Assembly (NCBI RefSeq): GCF_900199405.1
Contig: NZ_LT963430.1
Coordinates: 434,001 to 498,000, forward strand
Direction of reading: 5' to 3'
From: Beduinella massiliensis
Lineage (GTDB): Bacteria; Bacillota; Clostridia; Christensenellales; Aristaeellaceae
DNA length: 64,000 nucleotides
In this document: piece by piece, positions 21,201 to 28,314 of the stretch
How the letters are laid out: each line of letters opens with the position of its first letter
Numbering within the stretch: position 1 is the first letter of the stretch
The notes under the pieces: model-generated
Told to the model about the DNA's origin: nothing
Databases searched by the model: none
What the model saw: the letters and a program-made list of their open reading frames with translations, nothing else
Made by a program: the position numbers and the translations under genes

Positions 21201-21510
21201 GATCTCGCTCAAGGCGGGCGGCGCGGGCCTCAACCTGACGGGCGCGGACATGGTCATCCACTACGACCCGTGGTGGAACCCGGCGGCCGAGGACCAGGCG
21301 ACGGACCGCGTGCACCGCATCGGCCAGAAGAACAAGGTGCAGGTGATCCGGCTGATCACCCACGCCTCCATCGAGGAGCAGGTCGTCCGATTGGGCGAGC
21401 GCAAGCGCAGACTGTTCGACGCCATGGTGACGGCGGGGGAGCAGATGCCCACCCAGCTTTCGGAGGCGGACATCCGGGCGCTGTTCGACGACGCGCTCGC
21501 GGGGGATTGA
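18295..21510 (+). CDS. SNF2/RapA-type helicase with SWIM zinc finger
   Basis: The 1071-residue protein has a SWIM zinc finger at about residues 62-80 (CSCETFEGTHRPCRHVV), a long middle region, and a SNF2 ATPase core: Walker A DDMGLGKT (about 631-638), DEAQ box VLDEAQHIKN (about 731-740), and helicase-C motifs VFSQFTRML (about 918) and VHRIGQKNKVQVIRL (about 1005-1019). Bacterial members of this group translocate on double-stranded DNA; their roles in repair or transcription recycling are not settled. GTG at 18295 gives the longest frame, but GGAG (18292-18295) is better placed for TTG at 18304, which would remove three residues. It starts a run of genome-maintenance genes. Confidence 0.92.
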   Translation: MARLTPELEQLKRMTPQEEFEAGMAIYRRGAVRPLEEQRDGLRYVVDGEPRRMVRVGIGQRLSGKCSCETFEGTHRPCRHVVAAMLLAHGSGTVEEARRRRARQAADELMSAMEPALPMDSPIQIEWTLQVIGEAQTGERLRLAMRVGQDRLYVVRSIAQFLKAIEEKTTLVFGKGFTYQPTWMTFERVDALMLRVLDEVEYIQRMAGTAPVKPDEAKYMLLPDAHAVRLLRLLLARPFRLAVGDRLLSLPHVVQGPVQLHFGAQASGRELQVTADMSPALRALTSGCEFVLCDGEVLQPPAEQREVLRVLLRNAQRGQAAFRFEAGAVERVISELLPRLARAGDVALDGALAERIVRRPLQARVYLDREGRAVTARTVFAYGDEEIDPFAAEIAASQGREAPGSGSRLLLMRDAQGEHRVLDCLASAGFRVRAGRVYLAATEAVYGFLTEGLEELQRNAQVFCSEDFKRMTPRKPRFAGALHMQGGVLQLRLEESGEPVEELLLILQALRDRKRYFHLKDGTFLDLSGLDEWFELADTVADSSVTDVPDNEGYHASTVDMAAYRAAYLTSLLDGGKLPIAVDESVREVTEQLSAKGDPCPEPLSQVLRPYQLRGFAWMQALHRLHMGGILADDMGLGKTLQVIALFMWASEKKDGRASIVVAPTSLVYNWQAELVRFAPGLRVLIAEGGQAARQEQIRRLREDGNVDVFITSYPLIRRDIALLSGIPFRFAVLDEAQHIKNAMSVGAAAVKQLTADTRLALTGTPMENHPGELWSLFDFVLPGYLMSYAQFMHRHGEGQNSEALRQRIRPFLLRRLKGDVLRELPEKMETQLLADMTEEQRRVYQASLLRLRGHVDDLLRVKGVQRGRVEVLAAITELRQICCHPALCLPDYSASSGKLDMLLDVLPGALEAGHRALVFSQFTRMLRILQRRLEAAGITCLYLDGETPPKKRMALVNQFNAGEGQVFLISLKAGGAGLNLTGADMVIHYDPWWNPAAEDQATDRVHRIGQKNKVQVIRLITHASIEEQVVRLGERKRRLFDAMVTAGEQMPTQLSEADIRALFDDALAGD

Positions 21511-21576
21511 GCGCGCCCGCGCCCTCTGTCAAGGCGCGCCGGAGGCAGCGCCCTCCCCAAAGGAAAGGAGCAACAA

Positions 21577-22227
21577 ATGAAGCCGAAGGTTCGTCATATT
21601 ATATGGGACTTCAACGGTACGCTGCTGCAGGACGCGGAGCTGGCGCTGTCCATCGACAACAGGCTGCTGCGGCAGATGGGCATGGAGCCGATCACGCTGG
21701 AGGAATACCGCACGTTCATGCGAAACCCGGTCGAGCTGTTCTATCAGGACCTGGGCGTGGACCTTCAAAAGCACGACTTTGCCCAAATCAACGAGGCGTT
21801 TCTCGAGGAGTTCGACCGGGAGGTGCTGCGCGCGGGGCTGATGCCGGGCGCGCTGGAGTCGCTCGCGGCCGCGCGGGACGCGGGCTACACGCAGTCCATC
21901 CTCTCCTCGAGCTACGAGCCGACGCTGAGGCGGCAGGCGGAGGATCTGGGGCTCCTGCCCTTCATGCGCGCGGTGACGGGCCTTGAGGACAACCGCGGCG
22001 GCACGAAGGAAGAGCGCGGGCTTCACCAGCTCGCCACGCTCGGCGTCGCGCCGGAGGAGGCCGTGCTCGTGGGCGACATGATGACCGACGCCTTCGTCGC
22101 CTCGCACATGGGCTGCCGCTGCATCCTGGTGGAGGGCGGCCACAACACGCGCAGGCGCCTTTGCCAATGCGGCATGCCGGTCGCGCAGGACATCACGAAG
22201 GTCCTGCCGATCCTGATGGAGGCGTAA
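21577..22227 (+). CDS. HAD-superfamily hydrolase (Gph-like)
   Basis: The 216-residue protein carries HAD motif I as WDFNGTLLQD (residues 10-19), with the usual second aspartate replaced by asparagine, a helical cap after it, motif II SILSSSYE (about 108-115) and motif IV VLVGDMMTDAFVA (about 165-177). The first aspartate, the nucleophile, is kept; the Asn variant occurs naturally in a group of small HAD phosphatases, so activity is plausible. Substrate unknown. It has an AAAGGAG site and lies four bases before radC. Confidence 0.82.
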   Translation: MKPKVRHIIWDFNGTLLQDAELALSIDNRLLRQMGMEPITLEEYRTFMRNPVELFYQDLGVDLQKHDFAQINEAFLEEFDREVLRAGLMPGALESLAAARDAGYTQSILSSSYEPTLRRQAEDLGLLPFMRAVTGLEDNRGGTKEERGLHQLATLGVAPEEAVLVGDMMTDAFVASHMGCRCILVEGGHNTRRRLCQCGMPVAQDITKVLPILMEA

Positions 22228-22231
22228 GGCC

Positions 22232-23032
22232 ATGATGCACAGCGGACACCGCGAGCGCATTCGGGAGCGGTTCCTGCGGGAGGGGCTGCAGGGCTTCGCG
22301 CCGCACGAGGCGCTGGAATTCTTGCTCTGCTTCGCCATCCCGCAGAAGGACGTCAATCCCCTCGCGCACAGCCTCATCGAGCGCTTCGGTTCGCTCTCCG
22401 CGGTGCTGGAGGCGCGGGCGGAGGAGCTCATGCAGGTGCCGGGCATCGGCCCGAACGCGGCCGCGCTGCTCACGCTCCTGCCCGAGCTGATGCGCTATTA
22501 CGAGCGCGACCGCCGGCAGGAACGCCCCTGCCTTCGCAACTTCAAGGCAGCGGGCGCGTACTGCCGCGCGCTGCTGCGCGGCGAGAAGGACGAGTGCGTC
22601 TACCTGCTGTGCCTGGACGCGCAGGGACGCCTGCTCAAGAGCGTGCTGCTGCGCAGGGGCACGATCGACGAATCGGCGGTCTATCCGCGCGAGGTCGTGC
22701 GCGAGGCGCTGCTGCACAACGCCTACGCCGTGCTGCTGTGCCACAACCACCCCGGCGGCGGGGCGATGCCCTCGCGCGGCGATTACGAGACGACGCGGCG
22801 CGTGATCGAGGCGCTGCGCGCGATCGACGTGCGGCTGCTGGATCACGTGATCGTCGGGGATACCGCCTATAGCTCCATGGCGAACATGGAGATGATCGAC
22901 CAGGGAAAGCTCGCCGCTCCGGAGGAATTCGACGGCCGCGTGCGCATGGCGACACTGCCGGATGCGGAGTGCGCGGCGCCTCCGCAGGACGGCGCGGTGG
23001 AGGATTACCATGGCATTTTGGAGACGGAATAA
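22232..23032 (+). CDS. radC: RadC/JAB-domain protein
   Basis: The 266-residue protein has an N-terminal UPF0758 helix-hairpin-helix-type region (about residues 1-85, with VPGIGPNAAALLT) and a C-terminal JAMM/JAB metalloprotease-like domain with LCHNHPGGGAMPSRGD (about 168-183). RadC was named for a repair phenotype later reassigned; the JAMM domain suggests peptidase or DNA-processing activity. It starts four bases after the HAD gene and its 3' end overlaps the next gene. Confidence 0.9.
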   Translation: MMHSGHRERIRERFLREGLQGFAPHEALEFLLCFAIPQKDVNPLAHSLIERFGSLSAVLEARAEELMQVPGIGPNAAALLTLLPELMRYYERDRRQERPCLRNFKAAGAYCRALLRGEKDECVYLLCLDAQGRLLKSVLLRRGTIDESAVYPREVVREALLHNAYAVLLCHNHPGGGAMPSRGDYETTRRVIEALRAIDVRLLDHVIVGDTAYSSMANMEMIDQGKLAAPEEFDGRVRMATLPDAECAAPPQDGAVEDYHGILETE

Positions 23033-23630
23033 AGGCATCAGGAGGCTGTGCATGGCGCTGATGGGGACGATCCTTGCGTGCGCCGCGGCGTTCGCGGCGC
23101 TGATGGGCTATGTCGTGTACAGGGAGGCCGCCCTGCCCCCGCGGGGCGAATCGGACGTCGTCATCGTGCTGGGCGCACAGGTGCTCGCGGATGGGACGCC
23201 CTCCGTGGCGCTCGAGCGCAGGCTGACGCTGGCGCTTTCCATCTATCGGGAAAAGCGCCAGACGGTCATCGTGTGCGGCGCGCAGGGCTCGGACGAACCC
23301 GCGCCGGAGGGCGACGTGATGCGCGCGTGGCTGATCGCGCGGGGCGCGCGGCCCGAGGACGTGATCGCAGAGACCGCGTCCTTCAACACGCGCGAAAACC
23401 TGCTCTTCGCAAAGGAGATCATGGAACGGCGCGGCCTTTCCCGCGCGGCGGTGGTGACGAGCGACTACCACGTGGCGCGCGCGCTGTCGCTCTGCCGCCA
23501 GGTAGGCATCGAGGCGACGGGCGCGGGCAGCGAGAGCAAGCCCGAATACTGGCTGAAGAACCACGTGCGCGAGACGCTGAGCTGGGCAAAATTTATCGTG
23601 GAGAGTGTGCTATGGAAGATCAGAGGGTGA
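23010..23630 (+). CDS. YdcF/SanA-family (DUF218) protein
   Basis: The 206-residue protein has one membrane segment (about residues 12-31), then the DUF218 domain: DVVIVLGAQVLADGTPS (about 45-61), GAQGSDE (about 84-90), and VVTSDYHVARAL (about 146-157). Family members (ElyC, SanA, YdcF) sit at the cytoplasmic membrane and are tied to envelope integrity, with no settled reaction. ATG at 23010 has GGAGGA nine to eleven bases upstream and overlaps the radC end by 23 bases. Its own end overlaps rsmG. Confidence 0.85.
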   Translation: MAFWRRNKGIRRLCMALMGTILACAAAFAALMGYVVYREAALPPRGESDVVIVLGAQVLADGTPSVALERRLTLALSIYREKRQTVIVCGAQGSDEPAPEGDVMRAWLIARGARPEDVIAETASFNTRENLLFAKEIMERRGLSRAAVVTSDYHVARALSLCRQVGIEATGAGSESKPEYWLKNHVRETLSWAKFIVESVLWKIRG

Positions 23631-24337
23631 AGGCGCGGCTGGAAGAGGGCTTTGCCGCGATGGGCGTTTGCTGCGACGGGGCGGCGCTGGGCAAGCTTCT
23701 GCGCTTCCACGCGCTGCTCATGGAGTGGAACGCGCGCATCGACCTGACGGCGGTGCTGGACCCGGTCGAGATGGCGGACAGGCATTATCTCGACTCCGCC
23801 GCGCCGCTGGCAAAGGGCCTGATCCCGCAGGGCGCGCGCGTCGTGGATGTGGGCACGGGCGCGGGCTTTCCGGGCGTTCCGCTCGCGATTCTGCGGCCGG
23901 ACCTGCACGTGACGCTGCTGGACGCCCTCAGAAAGCGCGTGGACTTCCTGCAGGCGGTGATCGACGAGCTGGGCCTTTCGGCCACGGCCGTGCATATGCG
24001 CGCCGAGGACGCGGGCAGGAGCCCCGGCTTCCGCGAGGCATACGACCTCGCGGTGTCGCGCGCGGTGGCCGCGACGCCGGTGCTGCTGGAGCTCATGCTG
24101 CCGCTTTTAAAGGTGGGCGGCAGCGCCATCGCCTGGAAGGGGCCGGGCGTGCAGGAGGAGCTGGCGCAGGGGAAGCGGGCCGCGCACCTGCTGGGCGGCG
24201 AGATCGGCGGCGTGCTGGAAGCGCCGGTCCCCGGAAGGGACTGGCAGCACGTGCTGCTCGTGTGCGGGAAAAAACAGAAAACCGCTCGACAGTATCCGCG
24301 CAGGGCGGGCACGCCGGGCAAAAATCCGCTCGGATAA
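23612..24337 (+). CDS. rsmG: 16S rRNA (guanine527-N7)-methyltransferase
   Basis: RsmG (GidB) uses SAM to methylate N7 of G527 in the 530-loop of 16S rRNA. The 241-residue protein has FHALLMEWNARIDLTAV (about 31-47), the SAM-binding VVDVGTGAGFPGVPLAIL (about 77-94) and SRAVAATPVLLELMLPLLK (about 148-166). It overlaps the YdcF-like gene by 19 bases and precedes a Noc-like gene, the order seen in Bacillus. The substrate loop in this genome's own 16S gene is altered two bases from G527. Confidence 0.93.
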   Translation: MEDQRVKARLEEGFAAMGVCCDGAALGKLLRFHALLMEWNARIDLTAVLDPVEMADRHYLDSAAPLAKGLIPQGARVVDVGTGAGFPGVPLAILRPDLHVTLLDALRKRVDFLQAVIDELGLSATAVHMRAEDAGRSPGFREAYDLAVSRAVAATPVLLELMLPLLKVGGSAIAWKGPGVQEELAQGKRAAHLLGGEIGGVLEAPVPGRDWQHVLLVCGKKQKTARQYPRRAGTPGKNPLG

Positions 24338-24388
24338 AGGGCGGCTGCGGCAAAAACACGGCGCATGCGCGTCGAAAAAGAAAAAAGA

Positions 24389-24432
24389 GGGCGTTTCCCG
24401 GCGAACGATTGGCCGCGGGGGAACGCCCTTTT
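24389..24432 (+). terminator. Terminator after rsmG
   Basis: GGGCGTTTCCC (24389-24399) pairs with GGGGGAACGCCC (24417-24428) imperfectly, followed by TTTT. It separates the rsmG operon from the Noc-like gene. Confidence 0.65.
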
Positions 24433-24512
24433 GAGCAGGAATTGGGGGGTGAAAAAGAGAAAACGGCGGGTACGATGGCTGGGGGCGGCGTCCCCCAGGG
24501 AGGGGGATACGC

Positions 24513-25331
24513 ATGCTGCGTTCGGAGGAAAAGATGGTCTTTTTGGGCGGAGTGCCCTGCAAACAGGTGTGCTGGATCGACGTGGAGTCGATACAGATGC
24601 GCGAGAGCGCACGGCACGCGGCATGGTCCGGCACCGGCGAGATACAGCCCGTCACGGTGCGCGCGACGGCGGAGGACGGCAGGTACGAGCTGATCGCGGG
24701 CGAGCGGATGCTGCGCGCGCTGAAGCAGGCGGGCGTGACGCAGGTGGAGGCGATCGTCATGCCGGAGGGCATTCACGAGGGCGAGCTCGGCGAGCTGATC
24801 GTGAACCTCGCCGGAGGGCGGCTGCACTACTTCGAGGAGGCGGAGGGCTACGCGCGCGCGATCCGCGAGTTCAAGCTCTCGCAGGAGGAGCTCGCCGTGC
24901 GCGTGGGCAGGAGCCAGTCCGCCATCGCCAACAAGCTGCGCCTGCTGCGCCTGGAGGAGCCGGTGCGCGAGGTGATTCGCCAGGGGCACCTCAGCGAGCG
25001 CCACGCGCGCGCGCTGCTCCGCCTGACCGACACGCAGGACAGGCTGTCGATCGCCCGGCAGGCGTCTGAATGCGTGCTCAGCGTGCGCGACACGGAGGTG
25101 CTGGTGGAGCGCGCGGTACAGCGCGAGCGGGGCGCGCTGCCAGCCGGGCAGGGCGGGCGCAAGGTCATTCCCCTCATGCGCGACCATCGGCTCTATCTCA
25201 ACGCGATCCGGGGCATCGTCTCGCAGATGAAGGCTTCGGGCATCACCGTGGACTATACGCTGCGCGACCTGGGCGACCGGGTGGAGATGGTGGTGACGGT
25301 GCCGCGCCGCCGCCTGGAGGCCGCGGACTGA
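24513..25331 (+). CDS. Noc/ParB-like nucleoid protein with altered CTP-binding motifs
   Basis: The 272-residue protein matches Noc from about residue 45: IQPVTVR, YELIAGERMLRALKQAG (about 65-81), the helix-turn-helix VGRSQSAIANKLRLLRL (about 128-144) and LSERHARALLRL (about 157-168). Noc binds DNA, spreads with CTP and blocks division over the nucleoid. Here the C-motif GERRxRA is GERMLRA and the P-motif ENLQR is VNLAG, and the QPR box before residue 45 is shortened. Position directly after rsmG supports Noc over chromosomal ParB. ATG 24513 has AGGGGG upstream; ATG 24534 has a better-spaced GGAGG and would give 265 residues. Confidence 0.8.
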   Translation: MLRSEEKMVFLGGVPCKQVCWIDVESIQMRESARHAAWSGTGEIQPVTVRATAEDGRYELIAGERMLRALKQAGVTQVEAIVMPEGIHEGELGELIVNLAGGRLHYFEEAEGYARAIREFKLSQEELAVRVGRSQSAIANKLRLLRLEEPVREVIRQGHLSERHARALLRLTDTQDRLSIARQASECVLSVRDTEVLVERAVQRERGALPAGQGGRKVIPLMRDHRLYLNAIRGIVSQMKASGITVDYTLRDLGDRVEMVVTVPRRRLEAAD

Positions 25332-25386
25332 CCGGCCGCGTCGGAGGCGCGCGCGGGGAAAGGCGCCTGGCCGCCGCGCTTTGCCC

Positions 25387-25941
25387 TTACGGCCGCCAGT
25401 CGGGGTTCAGCCGCACGAAGTGCAGGTGGTCCTCCCAGACGCCGCCGATGTACAGGTACTGCGGGGACAGGCCCTCCCGGACAAAGCCCGCCTTTTCTGC
25501 GACGCGCTGGGAGGCGGGGTTTCTCGGCATGACGTTGACCTCCAGCCGGTGCAGATTGAGCGCGCCGAAGGCGAAGCCGGTCACGGCGAGCAGCGCCTGC
25601 GTCATGTAGCCGCGGCCCTGCCAGGCGGCGTCCAGCTTGTAACCGACGAAGGCGGAGTGAAACGCGCCGCGCACGACGCCGGAAAGCGCGATGGTGCCGA
25701 TGACCTGCTCCGGCGCTTCCTGGCGGAGGATCAGGAAACGATAGCCGCGATCGAGCCGCGCGGCCTCGGCGTCCGCCTCGAGCAGCGGGCGCTGTCCCTC
25801 CGCGGTGTAAAAGGAGGGCGCGTGCGCGGGGTCGAACGGCTGCAAAAACGTGCGGTTGCGCGCGTAGTAGTCGGCCGCCGCCCCGGCGAGCGCGCCGGAT
25901 GCGGGCAGGAGGAGCAGGTCGGGCGTGTACAGCGGAATCAT
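25387..25941 (-). CDS. RimJ/RimL-type GNAT acetyltransferase
   Basis: The 184-residue protein has the RimJ/RimL layout: a short N-terminal strand (TPDLLLLPASG), IGTIALSGVVRGAFHSAFVG (about residues 80-99), the acetyl-CoA loop QGRGYMTQALLA (about 107-118) and ASQRVAEKAGFVREG (about 141-155). Such enzymes acetylate protein N-termini or small molecules; the target is unknown. Two adjacent ATGs (25944 and 25941) follow a GGGGAGG site; the second has the better seven-base spacing. Confidence 0.85.
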   Translation of the reverse strand: MIPLYTPDLLLLPASGALAGAAADYYARNRTFLQPFDPAHAPSFYTAEGQRPLLEADAEAARLDRGYRFLILRQEAPEQVIGTIALSGVVRGAFHSAFVGYKLDAAWQGRGYMTQALLAVTGFAFGALNLHRLEVNVMPRNPASQRVAEKAGFVREGLSPQYLYIGGVWEDHLHFVRLNPDWRP

Positions 25942-25966
25942 CATAAAACCTCCCCGCAGCGACGAT

Positions 25967-26011
25967 TGAAAAAGGCCGTTACGCCGGTTTTGCCGGGTAA
26001 CGGCTTTTTTT
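25967..26011. terminator. Bidirectional terminator
   Basis: GCCGTTAC (25975-25982) and GTAACGGC (25997-26004) form a stem with an inner GCCGG/CCGGC hairpin, flanked by A-run and T-run. On the minus strand it ends the hprK-glk transcript before the acetyltransferase gene. Confidence 0.8.
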
Positions 26012-26213
26012 GTCATCGACAAAGCCGGCAGCCTCGCACAAAATGAGGGCTCATTTTGCACGAAGGATACGGGAGACGTTTTCCTCCGCAAAGACTGCGC
26101 ATTTGGCTGGGGAAAACGCCCCACCGACCGGCAGAGCCGGTCGGTGCAATTCCACATGAAGGGAAGGAGACCCCTTCATGCATCCTCTCTTAAATAGGGC
26201 AGCACTTTGCGCA
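26012..26213. repeat. Cluster of three inverted repeats downstream of glk
   Basis: No gene is visible. Three separate inverted repeats occur: CAAAATGAG/CTCATTTTG with a two-base gap (26039-26058), CACCGACCGGC/GCCGGTCGGTG with a three-base loop (26122-26146), and ATGAAGGG/CCCTTCAT (26156-26179). None has a U-tract. They may stabilise the 3' end of the glk transcript or be the remains of a palindromic repeat element. Confidence 0.5.
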
Positions 26214-27158
26214 TTACTTGCCGAGCATCGCCGCGCCGATGATGCCCGCGTCGGGCCCAAGCTTCGCCAGCTCGATGCGCGCGTACGGCATGGTCTTGAA
26301 GAAGATCAGGGGCTTTACCGCTTCGCGCACGGCATCGAGCAGGAAGTCGCCCGCCATGGAGACGCCGCCGCCCAGCACGACGACCTCCGGGTCGAGCACG
26401 TTGACGATGTTGATGATGCCGCTGGCCAGCGCGCGCACGTAGCGGCGGAAGACCTTCGTAGCGATCGGGTCGCCCTCCTTGGCGGCGTCGATGACCGTCT
26501 TGGCGCTGATCCGCTCGGGATCGCCGCCGCACAGCTCGCCGATCAGGCTGTCCGGATGTTGGGCGTAGGCCTTGCGTCCCTCGCGGATGAGCGCTGTCGC
26601 GGAGGCGTAGCGCTCGAAGCAGCCGTAGTTGCCGCAGGTGCACTGTTCGCCGTCCAGCTCGATGATCATGTGGCCGATCTCGGAGCCGATGCCGTGCGAG
26701 CCGGAGTAGACCTTGCCGCCGATGACGATGCCGCCGCCCACGCCCGTGCCCAGCGTCAGGAACACGCTGTTGGGCACGCCCGCGCTGATGCCCGCGACGG
26801 ACTCCGCCAGGCCCGCGACCGTGGCGTCGTTGTCCACGTAGACGGGCTTGTCGATGTACTTTTGCAGCTCGGAGACGAGCGGCACGTCGTGCCAGCCCAG
26901 GTTCGTGCAGAAGGGAATGTTGCCGGTCTTGGCGTCGAAGATGCCGGGTACGCCCACGCCGAGCGAGGCGACCTCGTCCAGGGTGTGGCCGGAGCGCTTC
27001 AGGGTTTCCAGGGAGCACTTGGCGATGTCCTCGACGATGGGGCCGTAGGGGCGGGGCAGCAGCGTGGGCGTCGAGCCCTTGCAGAGGATGCGGCCGTTTT
27101 CGTCCACCACGCCCACCGCGATGTTCGTGCCGCCCAGATCGATGCCGATGTATACCAT
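26214..27158 (-). CDS. glk: ROK-family glucokinase
   Basis: ROK glucokinases phosphorylate glucose with ATP in the cytoplasm. The 314-residue protein begins with YIGIDLGGTNIAVGVVD (residues 3-19, phosphate loop), has the ROK signature around GIGSEIGHMIIE (about 147-158), the HxxC-type zinc motif CTCGNYGCFERYAS (about 165-178) and VVLGGGVS (about 256-263). It lies 41 bases after hprK on the same strand with a GGGAGG site, so it is probably in one transcript with it. This links glucose phosphorylation outside the PTS to carbon-catabolite signalling. Confidence 0.92.
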   Translation of the reverse strand: MVYIGIDLGGTNIAVGVVDENGRILCKGSTPTLLPRPYGPIVEDIAKCSLETLKRSGHTLDEVASLGVGVPGIFDAKTGNIPFCTNLGWHDVPLVSELQKYIDKPVYVDNDATVAGLAESVAGISAGVPNSVFLTLGTGVGGGIVIGGKVYSGSHGIGSEIGHMIIELDGEQCTCGNYGCFERYASATALIREGRKAYAQHPDSLIGELCGGDPERISAKTVIDAAKEGDPIATKVFRRYVRALASGIINIVNVLDPEVVVLGGGVSMAGDFLLDAVREAVKPLIFFKTMPYARIELAKLGPDAGIIGAAMLGK

Positions 27159-27199
27159 ATGAAAAAACCTCCCGTGCGTTTTATTGACCTAAAGGGGAA

Positions 27200-28150
27200 T
27201 CAGTCGTCGTCCGATTCCGGCGCGCGCTTGGGCTCCTGCGCGCGCTGCAGCATCTCCGTCAGGCGCTTGTCCAGCTCCGCCGCGGCGTTGTAGCCCATGC
27301 GCTTGAGGCGCCAGTTGCGCGCCGCGACCTCCACGATGATCGCGAGGTTGCGGCCCGGCCGCACGGGCATCACGATGTGCGGGCGCTTGACGCCTAGGAT
27401 GGTGATGAACTCCTCCGCGAGGCCCAGACGGTCGTATTCCTTGTTTTCGCGCCACAGCTCCAGGTGGATGACGATGTCGATCGACTTGGAGGGGATGACC
27501 GAACCGATGCCGTACATCGTGCGGATGTCGATGATGCCCAGGCCGCGGATCTCCATGAAGTGGCGGATCATCTCCGGCGCCTCGCCCACGAGGCGGTTGT
27601 CGTTCACGCGGCAGATGTCCACCACGTCGTCCGCGACGAGCTGGTGCCCGCGCTTGATGAGCTCCAGCGCGCATTCGCTCTTGCCCACGCCCGATTCGCC
27701 CGTGAGCAGCACGCCCACGCCGAACACGTCCACCAGCACGCCGTGGCGCGTCACGCGCGGGGCGAGCCGGTTGTTGAGAAAGTTGATCATCGAGGCGGTC
27801 AGGCGCGTGGTCACGTACTGCGTGCGGTAAATCGGCACGTTGTGCGCGCTGGCGGCCTCAAAGAGCATCGCCGGGCAGTCCATGCCGCGCGCGATCACGA
27901 TGCAGGGGATGGGGTAGGAGAAGTAGCGCTCGAGCCGCTCGCGCTGCGTTTCCGGGCTCAGGGAGGCCAGATAAGCCATCTCGGTCTTGCCGATGACCTG
28001 CGGGCGCTCGTAGGCGAAGTAGTCGTAATAGCCTGTGAACTGCAGGCCGGGGCGGTTGAGGTCGGTGGTCTTCAGGTCCCACTCCTTGACCGTGCTGGGC
28101 ACGAGCACCTCGAGCTCGAGGCTCTCGGCGAAATCCTGCGCTGATATCAT
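27200..28150 (-). CDS. hprK: HPr kinase/phosphorylase
   Basis: HprK phosphorylates and dephosphorylates a regulatory serine of HPr in response to glycolytic metabolites. The 316-residue protein has an N-terminal domain, Walker A GESGVGKSECALELI (about 151-165), VADDVV (about 173-178) and the signature MEIRGLGIIDIRTMYG (about 198-213). Start ATG 28150 is chosen over 28192 because AAGGAGAA is seven bases upstream and the length is then standard. An HPr-like target with an intact serine but no active-site histidine lies at 45713. Confidence 0.95.
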   Translation of the reverse strand: MISAQDFAESLELEVLVPSTVKEWDLKTTDLNRPGLQFTGYYDYFAYERPQVIGKTEMAYLASLSPETQRERLERYFSYPIPCIVIARGMDCPAMLFEAASAHNVPIYRTQYVTTRLTASMINFLNNRLAPRVTRHGVLVDVFGVGVLLTGESGVGKSECALELIKRGHQLVADDVVDICRVNDNRLVGEAPEMIRHFMEIRGLGIIDIRTMYGIGSVIPSKSIDIVIHLELWRENKEYDRLGLAEEFITILGVKRPHIVMPVRPGRNLAIIVEVAARNWRLKRMGYNAAAELDKRLTEMLQRAQEPKRAPESDDD

Positions 28151-28190
28151 GAGCGTTCTCCTTCCGGCGAAGCGTGGTATGTTCTCCTTC

Positions 28191-28219
28191 ATTATAGCGC
28201 AACCGCGTGCGGTTGAACA
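28191..28219 (-). promoter_or_regulatory. Probable hprK-glk promoter
   Basis: A perfect TATAAT lies at 28196-28191 on the minus strand. The -35 region 17 bases upstream (TGTTCA) is poor. An AACCGC/GCGGTT inverted repeat (28201-28214) lies between the two hexamers and could be an operator. Confidence 0.4.
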
Positions 28220-28239
28220 GGGGGTATGCGCGCGCGGGA

Positions 28240-28268
28240 TTGCAAAAAGCCGCCCGCTGTGCTATGAT
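28240..28268 (+). promoter_or_regulatory. hisC promoter
   Basis: TTGCAA (28240-28245) and TATGAT (28263-28268) are 17 bases apart, reading away from hprK. Confidence 0.6.
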
Positions 28269-28314
28269 AAAGCACGGATTTCACCGATTTACTACGGCAA
28301 AGGATGCAGGAAAT

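Noticed and set aside
19890-21986. A 698-codon frame overlapping the SNF2 and HAD genes
   Set aside because: It is the +1 shadow of the SNF2 gene; the SNF2 frame has all helicase motifs.
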